From: CAWFXC01 sp963819735
GTDB taxonomy: Bacteria > Actinomycetota > Acidimicrobiia > IMCC26256 > DASPTH01
Assembly: GCA_963819735.1 (NCBI GenBank)
Contig: CAWFXC010000001.1
Coordinates: forward strand, 1,612,001-1,676,000
DNA: 64,000 bases
Reading direction: 5' to 3'
How positions within the stretch are numbered: position 1 is the first letter of the stretch; the number at the start of each line of letters is the position of its first letter. The notes beneath the pieces were generated by a model, which saw only the letters and a list, made by a program, of their open reading frames with translations, was not told the origin of the DNA and ran no database searches. Below are positions 38,273-46,749 of this stretch, one piece after another. The position numbers and the translations under genes are program-made.

Positions 38273-38914
38273 ATGACGACAGAACCGCCGGTTCGGGTGC
38301 GAGCCCAGCAGGTCCGCAGCCAGGCCACATTCGAAGCCATCCTCGCCAGCGCGGGCGCGCTCTTCGATGCAGTCGGGATCGAAGCCACGACGATGGACGC
38401 CATCGCCCGTCACGCGGGCGTGTCGATCGGGACCGTCTACCGCTTCTTCGAGAACCGAGAAGCCATCGTCGCGACGCTCGCGGCTCGATGGCGTGAAACC
38501 ATCCAAGAAGCCGCGCGACCAGTCTTCAGCGAGGAGAGTCTGGATCGAGACGCCGGAGCGGTCATCACGGACTTCCTCGCTGGATTCAGGCAATCACTCG
38601 ACCAGCTGCCGGGCGCAAGAGGGGTGCTCGCGGCCGTCGCGCCGGAGGCGTCGATCCAGGAGTCGGTCCTCTGGACAACTTCCCTCGACCGCTTCCTCCA
38701 GCGCTACGCCCCAGGGCTCCGGCCCGCACGCCGCCGCGAAGCTGCGCACGCCTACCAGATGGTCACCACCGCACTGATGATCGGAGCAGCTGCCGCCGGT
38801 CAACAACTTCCCGCACAACTGAACGAAATTCGATCGGTGCTCCTCGGTTACACGAACCAGCTGGCCACCGAAGCCGCGACCGCCCCGAGGAATGCCAAGC
38901 CGCGCTCGCGCTGA
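38273..38914 (+). CDS. TetR-family transcriptional repressor
   Basis: A 213-residue repressor. The N-terminal helix-turn-helix reads FEAILASAGALFDAVGIEAT, TMDAIARHAGVSIGTVYRFF and ENREAIVATL, the standard TetR signature. The rest is a helical ligand-binding domain. It probably binds the palindromes at 32506 and 38227, and so controls itself, the amidohydrolase/hydrolase unit and the substrate-binding-protein unit. The ligand is probably a substrate or intermediate of the cluster. Confidence 0.93.
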   Translation: MTTEPPVRVRAQQVRSQATFEAILASAGALFDAVGIEATTMDAIARHAGVSIGTVYRFFENREAIVATLAARWRETIQEAARPVFSEESLDRDAGAVITDFLAGFRQSLDQLPGARGVLAAVAPEASIQESVLWTTSLDRFLQRYAPGLRPARRREAAHAYQMVTTALMIGAAAAGQQLPAQLNEIRSVLLGYTNQLATEAATAPRNAKPRSR

Positions 38915-39179
38915 ACGGCGGACGGGGGTTCGGTGGCGCCGCGCCTCCAGTGAGACATAGATCAACGCCGACCCGTGGTAGCGACCTCGACCCAGCTCGT
39001 CGGGAACGCCGTCGCCACGGCAGCCCAGCAAGTCCGAGCCGCGCACAACACTTGAGTGGGTTTCCCTCGGCACTTCGTTCACGGTCGTCTCTGACGGGCT
39101 CGCGATCGCTGGCTTTGCGCGTGACGCGGAACCCTCGACAGTCACGTCGAACCATCGTGTTGCATTGCACAGCCCGCCA

Positions 39180-39574
39180 TCGCCGAATAGCGGTCTTTCG
39201 GCGCGTCCGGTGCGCGCCTCGGCGCTCGCCGTGAGCGCGGCATTCCGCAAGGCGTTGTCGAAATCGTGGCGAGGGACTGCGATTGCGTGTCCCGGGTACG
39301 TACGTCCCGGGTAGGCGGGGAGGCGCACTCGCCTCCCGGTCGGACCCACCACGATCATGTCACCGACGGTCGAGGCGCCCGTCATTTCGATGCCGAGCTC
39401 CGAGAGCACCCTGACTCCTCGGGGTCCCACGAGGTCTCCGCACGCCTTTTCGCGCGGGAACGCAGCCTTGTCGACGAGCGCGACGCGCGCTCCGCCGCGT
39501 GCGAGCACGAGCGCGGCGGTGCTTCCCGCCGGTCCCGCGCCGACCACCGGCGCGTCGAAGCAGTCTGACGCCAT
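39180..39574 (-). pseudogene. geranylgeranyl reductase-like FAD oxidoreductase, N-terminal remnant
   Basis: From ATG 39574 the sequence reads MASDCFDAPVVGAGPAGSTA, the FAD dinucleotide fold, then REKACGDLVGPRGVRVLSEL, the geranylgeranyl reductase-family signature, and PGHAIAVPRHDFDNALRNAA. After about residue 130 homology ceases, and only about 220 residues of space remain before the TetR gene; the family needs about 400. It is therefore a truncated gene, or one cut by the neighbour's insertion. 38915-39180 has no other gene. It is divergent from the methyltransferase. Confidence 0.75.
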
Positions 39575-39628
39575 CGGGTGGCCCTTTCCGAAACGGGTTA
39601 CTGTCGGGTCCTCGGGCAAGGGGATGCG

Positions 39629-40360
39629 ATGGCCCTGCGGACGCAGACAGATCCCAACCGGTTTGCCCGTGAACTCTTTCGGGGTCTCCCACGCAGATAC
39701 GACGCGTTGGCCGAGCTGCTCTCGTTCGGACAGAACGGCCGGTGGCGTCGGGCAATGGTCGGCCAGATTGTACCGGCCTCGCCTTGCCGCGTTCTCGACG
39801 TCGCCGCCGGCACCGCCGGTGTCTCGATCCAGCTGGCACAACGAACCCCCGCACATGTCGTGGGCATCGACCTGACCGAAGCCATGCTCCGAGAGGGCAA
39901 GCGACGGGTCGCCGCTGCGCCAGCGGGGGAGCGCGTCGATCTCGTCGGTGGTCGCGCCGAGCAGCTGCCGTTCGCGGACAACACGTTTGACGGCCTCACC
40001 TTCACATACCTCTTGCGCTATGTCGCCGATCCGGGGGCGACTTTGCAAGAGCTGGTGCGCGTCCTGCAGCCGGGCGCGCCGATCGCGAGTCTCGAGTTCC
40101 TCGTGCCCCGCAACCGCTTCTGGCACTTCTGGTGGTGGCTCTACACGCGTCTCGTTCTCCCACTCGCAGGCGGTCTCGCGGGCCGGGACTGGTTCGAGGT
40201 CGGGCGCTTCCTCGGACCGAGCATCTCGAAGCACTACCGCCGGTACCCGATCGACTGGACGATCGCAGCGTGGCGTGCAGCAGGCATCACCGACGTCGGG
40301 TTCCGCGAGATGAGCCTGGGAGGTGGCCTTGTCATGTGGGGGAAGAACGCCGGTGTCTAA
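39629..40360 (+). CDS. UbiE/MenG-type SAM methyltransferase
   Basis: A 243-residue class I methyltransferase. Motif I is VLDVAAGTAGVSIQLAQRTP; motif II is EQLPFADNTFDGLTFTYLLR; YVADPGATLQELVRVLQPGA is typical of the UbiE/COQ5 family. FWWWLYTRLVLPLAGGLAGR and ISKHYRRYPIDW are usual in this group. It may methylate a quinone or isoprenoid. ATG 39629 follows CAAGGGG. It overlaps the next gene. Confidence 0.88.
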   Translation: MALRTQTDPNRFARELFRGLPRRYDALAELLSFGQNGRWRRAMVGQIVPASPCRVLDVAAGTAGVSIQLAQRTPAHVVGIDLTEAMLREGKRRVAAAPAGERVDLVGGRAEQLPFADNTFDGLTFTYLLRYVADPGATLQELVRVLQPGAPIASLEFLVPRNRFWHFWWWLYTRLVLPLAGGLAGRDWFEVGRFLGPSISKHYRRYPIDWTIAAWRAAGITDVGFREMSLGGGLVMWGKNAGV

Positions 40361-41093
40361 CCCCGACCGCCGTCCCGCCTTCTACGCCGCCACGCCCCAC
40401 ACGCACGGGTGGATCGACTGGTGGACCCTGCTCCACCCGCCCTACACCGCGTGGCATCTCTCCTACGTAGTGATCGGAGCGTGCCTTGCTCCGCATGTCG
40501 ACGCGCTACGACTGGTCGCCTCTGTCCTCGCCTTCTTCGCCGCGGTGGGGATCGCGGCACACGCGCTCGACGAGCTCCACGGCCATCCGCTCCGGACGCG
40601 AATCGCGGATCGCTCGCTCATTGCCGCTACCACCATTGGACTCTTGGTGGCGGTCGCGCTGGGTGTCGCTGGCGTGTTCCGTGTCGGCCCGATACTCATC
40701 CCGTTCATCGTCGTCGGGCCGTGTCTCGTTCTCGCGTACAACCTCGAGCTCTTCGGCGGTCGATTCCACACCGACATCAGTTTTGCGCTCTCATGGGGCG
40801 CGTTCCCGTTGCTGACGGGCTATGTCGCGCAAGCCGGCCGTCTCGGGTCCCCGGCGATCGTGGCTGCCGTCGCCGCGGTCGGGTTCTCGCTGGCGCAACG
40901 ATCGCTGAGCACGCCGGCTCGTGCGTTGCGACGCCGCGTCACGCGCGTCGACGGCGCCGCCATCATGCAAGACGGCGCGGTGCGGCGCCTCGATCAGGGC
41001 GCGCTGCTCGCGCCTCTCGAACGCGCGCTGCGGGCGTTGTCGTGGTCGATGGTGGCGCTCGCGTTGGCCCTCGTCGGCGCACGGCTCGTCTAG
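40353..41093 (+). CDS. polytopic membrane protein, UbiA-like
   Basis: A 246-residue membrane protein with about seven hydrophobic segments and the cytoplasmic motif HALDELHGHPLRTRI, followed by PILIPFIVVGPCLVLAYNLE and SFALSWGAFPLLTGYV. It resembles UbiA-type prenyltransferases in layout but lacks their NDxxD motif, so the activity is uncertain. GTG 40353 overlaps the methyltransferase stop, so it is coupled to it. The context suggests prenyl-lipid metabolism. Confidence 0.72.
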   Translation: MSNPDRRPAFYAATPHTHGWIDWWTLLHPPYTAWHLSYVVIGACLAPHVDALRLVASVLAFFAAVGIAAHALDELHGHPLRTRIADRSLIAATTIGLLVAVALGVAGVFRVGPILIPFIVVGPCLVLAYNLELFGGRFHTDISFALSWGAFPLLTGYVAQAGRLGSPAIVAAVAAVGFSLAQRSLSTPARALRRRVTRVDGAAIMQDGAVRRLDQGALLAPLERALRALSWSMVALALALVGARLV

Positions 41094-41563
41094 GAAGTTG
41101 CCTCATCGGACAGATGCTGACGGAATCCGTCGACCGTCGCGTCGACCACTCGATCGTGGCCCCACTGGAGCAGGGGGTGGCCGATCCGCGCTGCGAGCCG
41201 CATTGGTGGCTGCATCATCTCGATGGTCCATGCCGCGTGGACGATCGTCTCGTGATCGTCGCCCGCGAGGCTCAGCACCGCCGTACCTTCGAGATCACCG
41301 TGAATCGCAGCGGCAATTCGACGGGCCGGTTCGCACTGGTCGACCACGACATCGAGTCGCATCCGATAGGGAAGCGGGGGCTCCACAACTCCGTGGAGCA
41401 CGGTGCCGGCTTCCAGAGCCGCTCCGTCCACCGAGAACTCGCGGAGCCACGGCCACCACGAACAGAACGAGTCGAACTGCGTCATCGCTGCCCACAACCG
41501 CTCGGTGGAAACAGGAAAGGCGAAGGTGTGCTCGTACGCGATCACACACGGAGAACGAGCCAC
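41090..41563 (-). CDS. SRPBCC/START-domain protein
   Basis: A 157-residue protein with the helix-grip fold: EHTFAFPVSTERLWAAMTQF and SWWPWLREFSVDGAALEAGT, then VHGVVEPPLPYRMRLDVVVD and QWGHDRVVDATVDGFRQHLS. It binds a hydrophobic ligand; members include polyketide cyclases and lipid-binding proteins. GTG 41563 is the likely start, but GTGs nearby are alternatives, and the ribosome site is only GAGG two bases away. It is convergent with the membrane protein (4-bp overlap). Confidence 0.8.
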   Translation of the reverse strand: MARSPCVIAYEHTFAFPVSTERLWAAMTQFDSFCSWWPWLREFSVDGAALEAGTVLHGVVEPPLPYRMRLDVVVDQCEPARRIAAAIHGDLEGTAVLSLAGDDHETIVHAAWTIEMMQPPMRLAARIGHPLLQWGHDRVVDATVDGFRQHLSDEATS

Positions 41564-41717
41564 GACCTCACGGTACCGCTGCACCACGTCATCGTCGACA
41601 GGTTGAAGACACGCGACACGACTGCCCAGAGGGTCGCGACCCGGCCACTCTTCGTCCGCGACAACGCGTTGATACGACAGACGTTCATGATGTCGAACCG
41701 TGCGCTCTCGTGGAGCG

Positions 41718-42488
41718 ATGAACCACCCGTCGCCCGTTCCTGAGGCTGTGAGTCCTGACTCGCCGCATCGCATCCCTCGTCCCTTGATGCTCCAAGGGTG
41801 GTACGACCTGACGGCGCTCCATTGGCCGTACAAGCCCGCTGACGTGCAGGCAAGACTGCCGGAAGGCTTCGTCGTTGACACGTTCGGCGGATCGGCATGG
41901 ATCGGATTGATCCCCTTCACTATGCGACGCATCCGCATCCCCGGGATGCCAGCACTCGGACGTCTGTCGACGTTCCCAGAAACGAACATCCGCACCTACA
42001 TCGTCGACCCGCTGGGCCGGCGCGGGGTTTGGTTCCTCAGTCTCGACGTCACCCGACTCCTCCCGGCGCTGGTAGCACTCGCCACCTATCACCTCCCGTA
42101 TCGCTGGGCGGACATGACGATCGACCGGGACGGCGACGGTGAAGGCACCACCCGCCGGTACGTATCCCGGCGGCGTTGGCCACGAAGCGAAGCGTCGAGC
42201 TCAGTGACCGTACGAGTAGGGCGCCCGCTCGAAGCGTCGGAAGTCAGCGCGCTCGACCACTTCCTGAGCGCCCGGTGGGCACTCGGCTCGAGATTCGGTC
42301 GACGCCTGCTTTGGGCAGAAGTCGAGCACCTCCGATGGCCGATCCACACAGCCGAGGTGATCAACTGGGACGAAACGCTCGTCCGCGCAGCCGGTCTACC
42401 TCCGCCGGACGGCGAGCCGATCGCGCGTTGGTCGCCCGGCGTCGAGGTTCGCATCAGCCGACCACGACGACTCCCACGGCGGATCTAG
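41718..42488 (+). CDS. YqjF/DUF2071-family protein
   Basis: A 256-residue protein: PRPLMLQGWYDLTALHWPYK, PADVQARLPEGFVVDTFGGS, AWIGLIPFTMRRIRIPGMPA and TFPETNIRTYIVDPLGRRGV are the DUF2071 signature. The C-terminal half FLSARWALGSRFGRRLLWAE with VEHLRWPIHTAEV is also typical. The function of the family is unknown. ATG 41718 begins the family N-terminus. Confidence 0.87.
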   Translation: MNHPSPVPEAVSPDSPHRIPRPLMLQGWYDLTALHWPYKPADVQARLPEGFVVDTFGGSAWIGLIPFTMRRIRIPGMPALGRLSTFPETNIRTYIVDPLGRRGVWFLSLDVTRLLPALVALATYHLPYRWADMTIDRDGDGEGTTRRYVSRRRWPRSEASSSVTVRVGRPLEASEVSALDHFLSARWALGSRFGRRLLWAEVEHLRWPIHTAEVINWDETLVRAAGLPPPDGEPIARWSPGVEVRISRPRRLPRRI

Positions 42489-42719
42489 ACAGGTTTGGTT
42501 GGACCGTCGGCGGCGAAACATGCGTCGTCAGCGAGGGGCAAGGTACCGGGGACCACGCGAAGCGATACTGACGACAAGTGGCTTGTACCACGGGTCCCCT
42601 CACGTAGTCCGAGGAACGGTCCGTTCGGCGCGGAGCGGTTCTCCGCATCCGGGGCTCTTGACAGGCGGACGAGCGTCGGCGGAGTGAGGATCAGTCGTTA
42701 GTTGAATCGGAGGGACGCG

Positions 42720-42998
42720 ATGCACGCGGTGATTGGTGACGTCGCGATCGATGCGGGCGAGGGTGACGAAGCGGGACAGATCCTCCGCGACGTCGTCGTG
42801 CCGTGGGCGAGGAACGCTCCGGGTTTGGTGGCGGCGTACTTCGTTCGTTCGGAGGACGGCACTCGTGGGCGGTCCATCCTCTTGTTCGACACTGAGGAAG
42901 CAGCGCGGGACGCGATCGAGGCGGCAATGTCCGCGGTTCCGCTGGCGTCGGTCGGGCCGGTGCGCGTGGCGATCTGGAACGTTCTCGCGCAGGTCTGA
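42720..42998 (+). CDS. small dimeric alpha/beta-barrel protein (ABM-like)
   Basis: A 92-residue protein. MHAVIGDVAIDAGEGDEAGQ, then VVPWARNAPGLVAAYFVRSE, GRSILLFDTEEAARDAIEAA and VAIWNVLAQV match the antibiotic biosynthesis monooxygenase-like barrel. GGAGGG lies before the ATG. Activity is not implied; many members are ligand-binding only. Confidence 0.78.
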   Translation: MHAVIGDVAIDAGEGDEAGQILRDVVVPWARNAPGLVAAYFVRSEDGTRGRSILLFDTEEAARDAIEAAMSAVPLASVGPVRVAIWNVLAQV

Positions 42999-43151
42999 CG
43001 CCAAGGCGTCAAGACGCACGAAGTTGACTGACGCGCTTGCGGGTTTGGCTCCGGCTACTCAAGACGCTGCAAACCGAAGCACCGATCGGCTACTCCACAG
43101 CGCTGGCGGGTTCTTCGCGTTGCACGGTCGGCACCGCTCCGCTCGATGGAG

Positions 43152-43179
43152 CCCGTCGGAGACGGGAGATGCGTCTCCC
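43152..43179 (-). terminator. overlapping hairpins downstream of the STAS gene
   Basis: CCCGTCGGAGACGGG (43152-43166) and GGGAGATGCGTCTCCC (43164-43179) form overlapping stem-loops just beyond the stop of the STAS gene at 43186. There is no T-run. Placement is the main evidence. Confidence 0.45.
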
Positions 43180-43185
43180 AGAAGT

Positions 43186-43524
43186 TCAGTTCGAGTCGGT
43201 GTCGCGCGATTGAGCGTCAGCTTGCAGGAGGTCCTCCGCGCCGACGATCGAAAGCAGTCGGTGTGCGACCGCGGACGGGTTCCGCAGAACGAGTGATCCG
43301 CCATCGGCGGTCAGCGTGCCTCGAGCCTGCACGAGCACGCGGATACACGCTGAGTCCATGAACACGACTTCGGAGAAGTCCAGGACGATGGTCTGTCGTG
43401 GTCCGAGATGAGGTTCGATGGCGTCTCGAAGATGTTCGGCGGTGTCCATGTCGATCTCGCCGCGAACATGGATGACCGTTGCGTCGGCGGTCTGGACAAC
43501 CTCAGTCGAGAAGTTCCGACTCAT
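43186..43524 (-). CDS. STAS-domain anti-sigma factor antagonist
   Basis: A 112-residue protein with the STAS fold: TADATVIHVRGEIDMDTAEH, IVLDFSEVVFMDSACIRVLV, QARGTLTADGGSLVLRNPSA. Ser58 in FMDSACI is the site normally phosphorylated by an anti-sigma kinase. It binds a partner kinase to release a sigma factor; neither partner is adjacent. ATG 43524 is used; an in-frame ATG at 43578 would add an unrelated 18-residue leader. Confidence 0.9.
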   Translation of the reverse strand: MSRNFSTEVVQTADATVIHVRGEIDMDTAEHLRDAIEPHLGPRQTIVLDFSEVVFMDSACIRVLVQARGTLTADGGSLVLRNPSAVAHRLLSIVGAEDLLQADAQSRDTDSN

Positions 43525-43578
43525 GACAGTGAAAGTATCTGGTTGGCATGCGGGGGCGCTAAACGATCGGATCCGCAT

Positions 43579-44061
43579 CTAACCCGGCTGCGAGAGCGGT
43601 TCGGTTGATCATCTCCGACGTCGAACGCGTCGATGATCCGTGTGACCCGCGCGTCTGCGGCCGTCGCGGTGGCCGAGTCGTGCACGCGACCGGGCCCGAT
43701 GCAGGTGCGGGGACCACAGCCCTGTCGCTTAGCAGGCCCAGAATCGATTCCCGTGGCGTCGCCATCGGCCGTCGGCACGACCGGCTCCTCACTCGTCGCA
43801 CTGAGCCGGAAGCGTCCGACTTCCCAGCCCACTAGAGCGTCAACGGCGCTCAAGCTCATGGCGAGCCGTTTCGAACAAGCGCATCTGTGCCGACACCCGT
43901 CACGGCGGCCCGGCCATGGGTTGCGTCCCGGCCGCGCTCGTTGAGCGAGACGTGCCGGGGGGCTCTTGGCGATCGTGAAGCGGCGAGTCGAACGCGGTGG
44001 CGAGGGCCCGGTCCGCACCTGTCTCACTCATGTCGGCCAGCACCCCGAAACGGAGGTCTTG
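43579..44061. other. no gene recognised
   Basis: About 480 bases between the STAS gene start and the stop of the gene at 44062. Open frames on both strands are rich in Arg/Ser/Pro in the manner of shadow reading, and none is convincing. Confidence 0.4.
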
Positions 44062-44511
44062 TCAGGCGCTGAGAATCGAAACGATCGACTCCTGTGCCTG
44101 CTCAACGAGATGCGTCGCCTTCAGCTGGTCAAGCGGGAAGGACTCCTGAGACCGCTGAGCACGAACCTTCTGTGCGACTTCAACCGTTTCGGTGTCCGGC
44201 AACGGAGTGAGCGTCATCGTGTAGCCGCCACCCACGCCAGCTGCGCCGGCTGCCCTGAACTCGAACTCGCTCTTCCCGATGATGCGATCGGTGCCTTGAT
44301 CGCGCTGATCCTTCAGTGTTGCCCGGTGGCCGCGCCGGGTCAGCCGCTCAATCAACGGATGAAACGCCGCGGGGAGCTGTTTGGCGAACTCCTGATACTC
44401 ATTGATCCAGCTTTCGCGCCGCGCGGTTTGGTCGATCTGGCCTTGCGCAACCGCCGCAAGCTGCTTGTCGTGCGCGTCGAGCGCTTTATCCAATGGATCG
44501 ACATCGGTCAC
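44062..44511 (-). CDS. conserved protein of unknown function
   Basis: A 149-residue protein: VTDVDPLDKALDAHDKQLAA, WINEYQEFAKQLPAAFHPLI, GKSEFEFRAAGAAGVGGGYT and a helical end (EQAQESIVSILSA). GTG 44511 is chosen because GAGGAG lies 6 bases before it; a longer frame begins at 44703 without a ribosome site. The N-terminal half is coiled. It is divergent from the protease-like gene (224 bp apart). No family recognised. Confidence 0.72.
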   Translation of the reverse strand: MTDVDPLDKALDAHDKQLAAVAQGQIDQTARRESWINEYQEFAKQLPAAFHPLIERLTRRGHRATLKDQRDQGTDRIIGKSEFEFRAAGAAGVGGGYTMTLTPLPDTETVEVAQKVRAQRSQESFPLDQLKATHLVEQAQESIVSILSA

Positions 44512-44735
44512 AAAAGACTCCTCGAACTCGCAACACCCTTGCACGAGTGCCCCATCATGCTCCAAACCACGTCCTCGTGGTTCTGCGCTGTGTCTTTGCT
44601 CGCCGCCTCGGCCACGAGTCTCGAGCGCTTCGACGAAGGTTGTCTGGCCAAGCAGCCGAGAGCGCGGAGTTAGGCATTGAGTAGTGCGGCGATCATTCGA
44701 CATCCGCCCTTCTCAGGGAGGAGCAGCGAGGCAGA

Positions 44736-45851
44736 ATGGTTGTCGTGCGCGCCGAAAGGCCAGGCTGCTCGTCCGATTCTGGTGTCGTTCACCTGCTCAT
44801 GGTGGCGTGTGTCCTCCTGGTGGTGGTCTTGGCGATCGTTGTGCTGCGCGACTCCGCACTGACTTCGTCGTCGGGGGACCGGCGGTCTAGTTCGTCGGCG
44901 TTGGCTACCCGTGGCGCATTGGGGCGTGCCGACGTCGTCGCGGTGACACAAACGGTCGGACCGGCGATCGTCGACCTCGAGGTGTCTCTTGCCAATGGTC
45001 GACACGTGTCGGCGCCTGGAATGGTGTTGACATCTGCGGGTGAGGTAGTGACGGACAATCATTCGATAGCGGAAGCAACGTCGATTACTCCGCGAATCGC
45101 CGGGACCGGCCGCACATACGTGGGGACTGTCCTCGGCTACGACGTCGCCGACGATGTAGCAGTCGTCGGACTGGCGGGTGCGTCTGGGCTCCGCACAATC
45201 GAACCCGCAGATTCTTCCGTGCCCGCACGAAGCGAGTCCGTCTTCGTCATCAAAAGCACCGACGGCGTAGCGAGCGGGTCTGCTCCGCTCGCAGGTGTGG
45301 TGACTGCTTTGGACCGACAGGTCGAAGCGGACGGGGAGATGCTCCACCACATGATTGAGATCGACGGAGCGACCCGAGGGAGTGATGGCGGGGAGCCAGT
45401 TGTCGACGGTGATGCGAACGTGGTGGCAATGACCACGGCGGCTTCTGCCGGCAGCAACGTTCGCGGAAAGACAGTCGCCAACGTAGGGTTCGCCATTCCC
45501 ATAGACGATGTGTTCGCGGTGGTCGACCAGGTCAACGTCGGCCACAGCACCGACATGGTGCATGTCGGTCCGAGTGCGGCGTTGGGCGTCGTGGTTCGGC
45601 CTACTTCGCCTCACGGCGGTGCGGGCGCGTATGTCGTGAGCGTCCAAGGCGATGGCCCCGCGGCGCAAGCTGGGATCCAATCGGGCGGGATTGTCGTGTC
45701 GATTGACGACGTGACAATTCCGACGACCGCGATCTTCGCTACCACGGTGGACCACTACCGGCCGGGCGATGTCGTCCGGGTGGGCTGGGTGGATCACGCC
45801 GGCATCTATCGAGCGAATGCCGTCAAGCTCGGGTCGGGGCCACCGGCTTGA
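44736..45851 (+). CDS. HtrA-like trypsin-fold protein with PDZ domain, catalytic serine missing
   Basis: A 371-residue protein with a membrane helix at about 20-37, a trypsin-like domain at about 65-265 and a PDZ domain at about 280-360 (AYVVSVQGDGPAAQAGIQSG). His109 (VTDNHSIAEA) and Asp140 (GYDVADDVAVVG) of the triad are in place. Where HtrA proteins read GNSGGP, this one reads GSDGGEP, so no serine is found at the nucleophile position. It is probably a non-catalytic sensor or chaperone-like membrane protein. GGGAGGAG precedes ATG 44736. Confidence 0.85.
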   Translation: MVVVRAERPGCSSDSGVVHLLMVACVLLVVVLAIVVLRDSALTSSSGDRRSSSSALATRGALGRADVVAVTQTVGPAIVDLEVSLANGRHVSAPGMVLTSAGEVVTDNHSIAEATSITPRIAGTGRTYVGTVLGYDVADDVAVVGLAGASGLRTIEPADSSVPARSESVFVIKSTDGVASGSAPLAGVVTALDRQVEADGEMLHHMIEIDGATRGSDGGEPVVDGDANVVAMTTAASAGSNVRGKTVANVGFAIPIDDVFAVVDQVNVGHSTDMVHVGPSAALGVVVRPTSPHGGAGAYVVSVQGDGPAAQAGIQSGGIVVSIDDVTIPTTAIFATTVDHYRPGDVVRVGWVDHAGIYRANAVKLGSGPPA

Positions 45852-45947
45852 GGGTCGCCGATTCTCGGTCGTTCTGCCGATCGCCCGATCGTCGACATGC
45901 CAAGTCCGACCCGCGGTCCGGACCGACGGCGCGGGCTGGTGAGTTGG

Positions 45948-46577
45948 CTAGTGCGAGACGGACCGGTCGATGTTGAGGGGTCCGTGTCCGAACTTTGCGG
46001 CGAGGAAACGGCCGTGCGCGATGAGCTTGTCGCTGTCGGCGCGGTTCACGTTGAGGACGATCTCGTCGATCTGTTCCGCCAGCGCGTCCAGCTGTTCGAC
46101 GAGCAGCGCGAGAGAGGTCTTTCCTTCGGCAACGACGTGATGGTCGGCGTAGTTGCGAGGAAGGTCGAGGTAGGCCTGCAGCGCGGTCGGTAGGTAGTCG
46201 GTCGCGCAGTGGACGAGCGTGTAGAGGTCGGGCGAGCCGGCTCCCAGCACGCCGGCGCGGGGCAGGACCTCGGTGATCGTCGCCGAGATCGCGGTGACCT
46301 TGAGTGCGACGCGATCCGGAACGTTGGTGAGCGTACGCCGCTGCACCTTTTTGAGGCTTCGTTGCACTTCGTCAGGATCGAAGCCGGCGGTGGCGGCAGC
46401 GTGTCGGCGTGCGGGCGCGGCGAACGCACCGATTGCATACAGCGCGGGCGCAAGGAGGAGTCCGACCGGCGGGGCCAATACTCCGGCGAATACCAGGGCC
46501 GGACCAATAACGCCGAGCGCAGAACCCGCGATGTGCTGGTTCGAGGTCACGTAGCCCGAGAGGCGCCCGGCGTTCAC
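45948..46577 (-). CDS. XpaC-like protein of a TelA operon
   Basis: A 209-residue protein. A hydrophobic hairpin (ALGVIGPALVFAGVLAPPVG, LLLAPALYAIGAFAA) precedes a helical domain, VQRSLKKVQRRTLTNVPDRV, GAGSPDLYTLVHCATDYLPT and ADSDKLIAHGRFLAAKFG. This is the family found beside toxic-anion-resistance TelA proteins, related to the 5-bromo-4-chloroindolyl phosphate hydrolysis protein XpaC. It lies 172 bp downstream of telA. Its role is unknown. Confidence 0.8.
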   Translation of the reverse strand: MNAGRLSGYVTSNQHIAGSALGVIGPALVFAGVLAPPVGLLLAPALYAIGAFAAPARRHAAATAGFDPDEVQRSLKKVQRRTLTNVPDRVALKVTAISATITEVLPRAGVLGAGSPDLYTLVHCATDYLPTALQAYLDLPRNYADHHVVAEGKTSLALLVEQLDALAEQIDEIVLNVNRADSDKLIAHGRFLAAKFGHGPLNIDRSVSH

Positions 46578-46749
46578 TGCCAGGCCGGACCTGTGTGTAA
46601 TGCAGGTACCGGTCGACCGGCGGGTCGCAGCGGCGCGAACCGGCCAACTCGACCGGAAAGGAAGGTGCCGATGGTGGGAGCCGAAGCGCCTCGCGCATGC
46701 GCCGCGAACGCGCCCGCAAAGGTCACAAACCGTGCGACCGGCGTCGGCG

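Noticed and set aside
38594..39180. Extension of the geranylgeranyl reductase-like frame through the TetR gene
   Set aside because: After about residue 130 the sequence loses all similarity to the family; the rest is the antisense of the TetR gene.
39291..39311. Palindrome CCCGGGTACG...CCCGGG as an operator
   Set aside because: It lies inside the reductase-like coding remnant and encodes the repeated PGRTYPG; no promoter is expected there.
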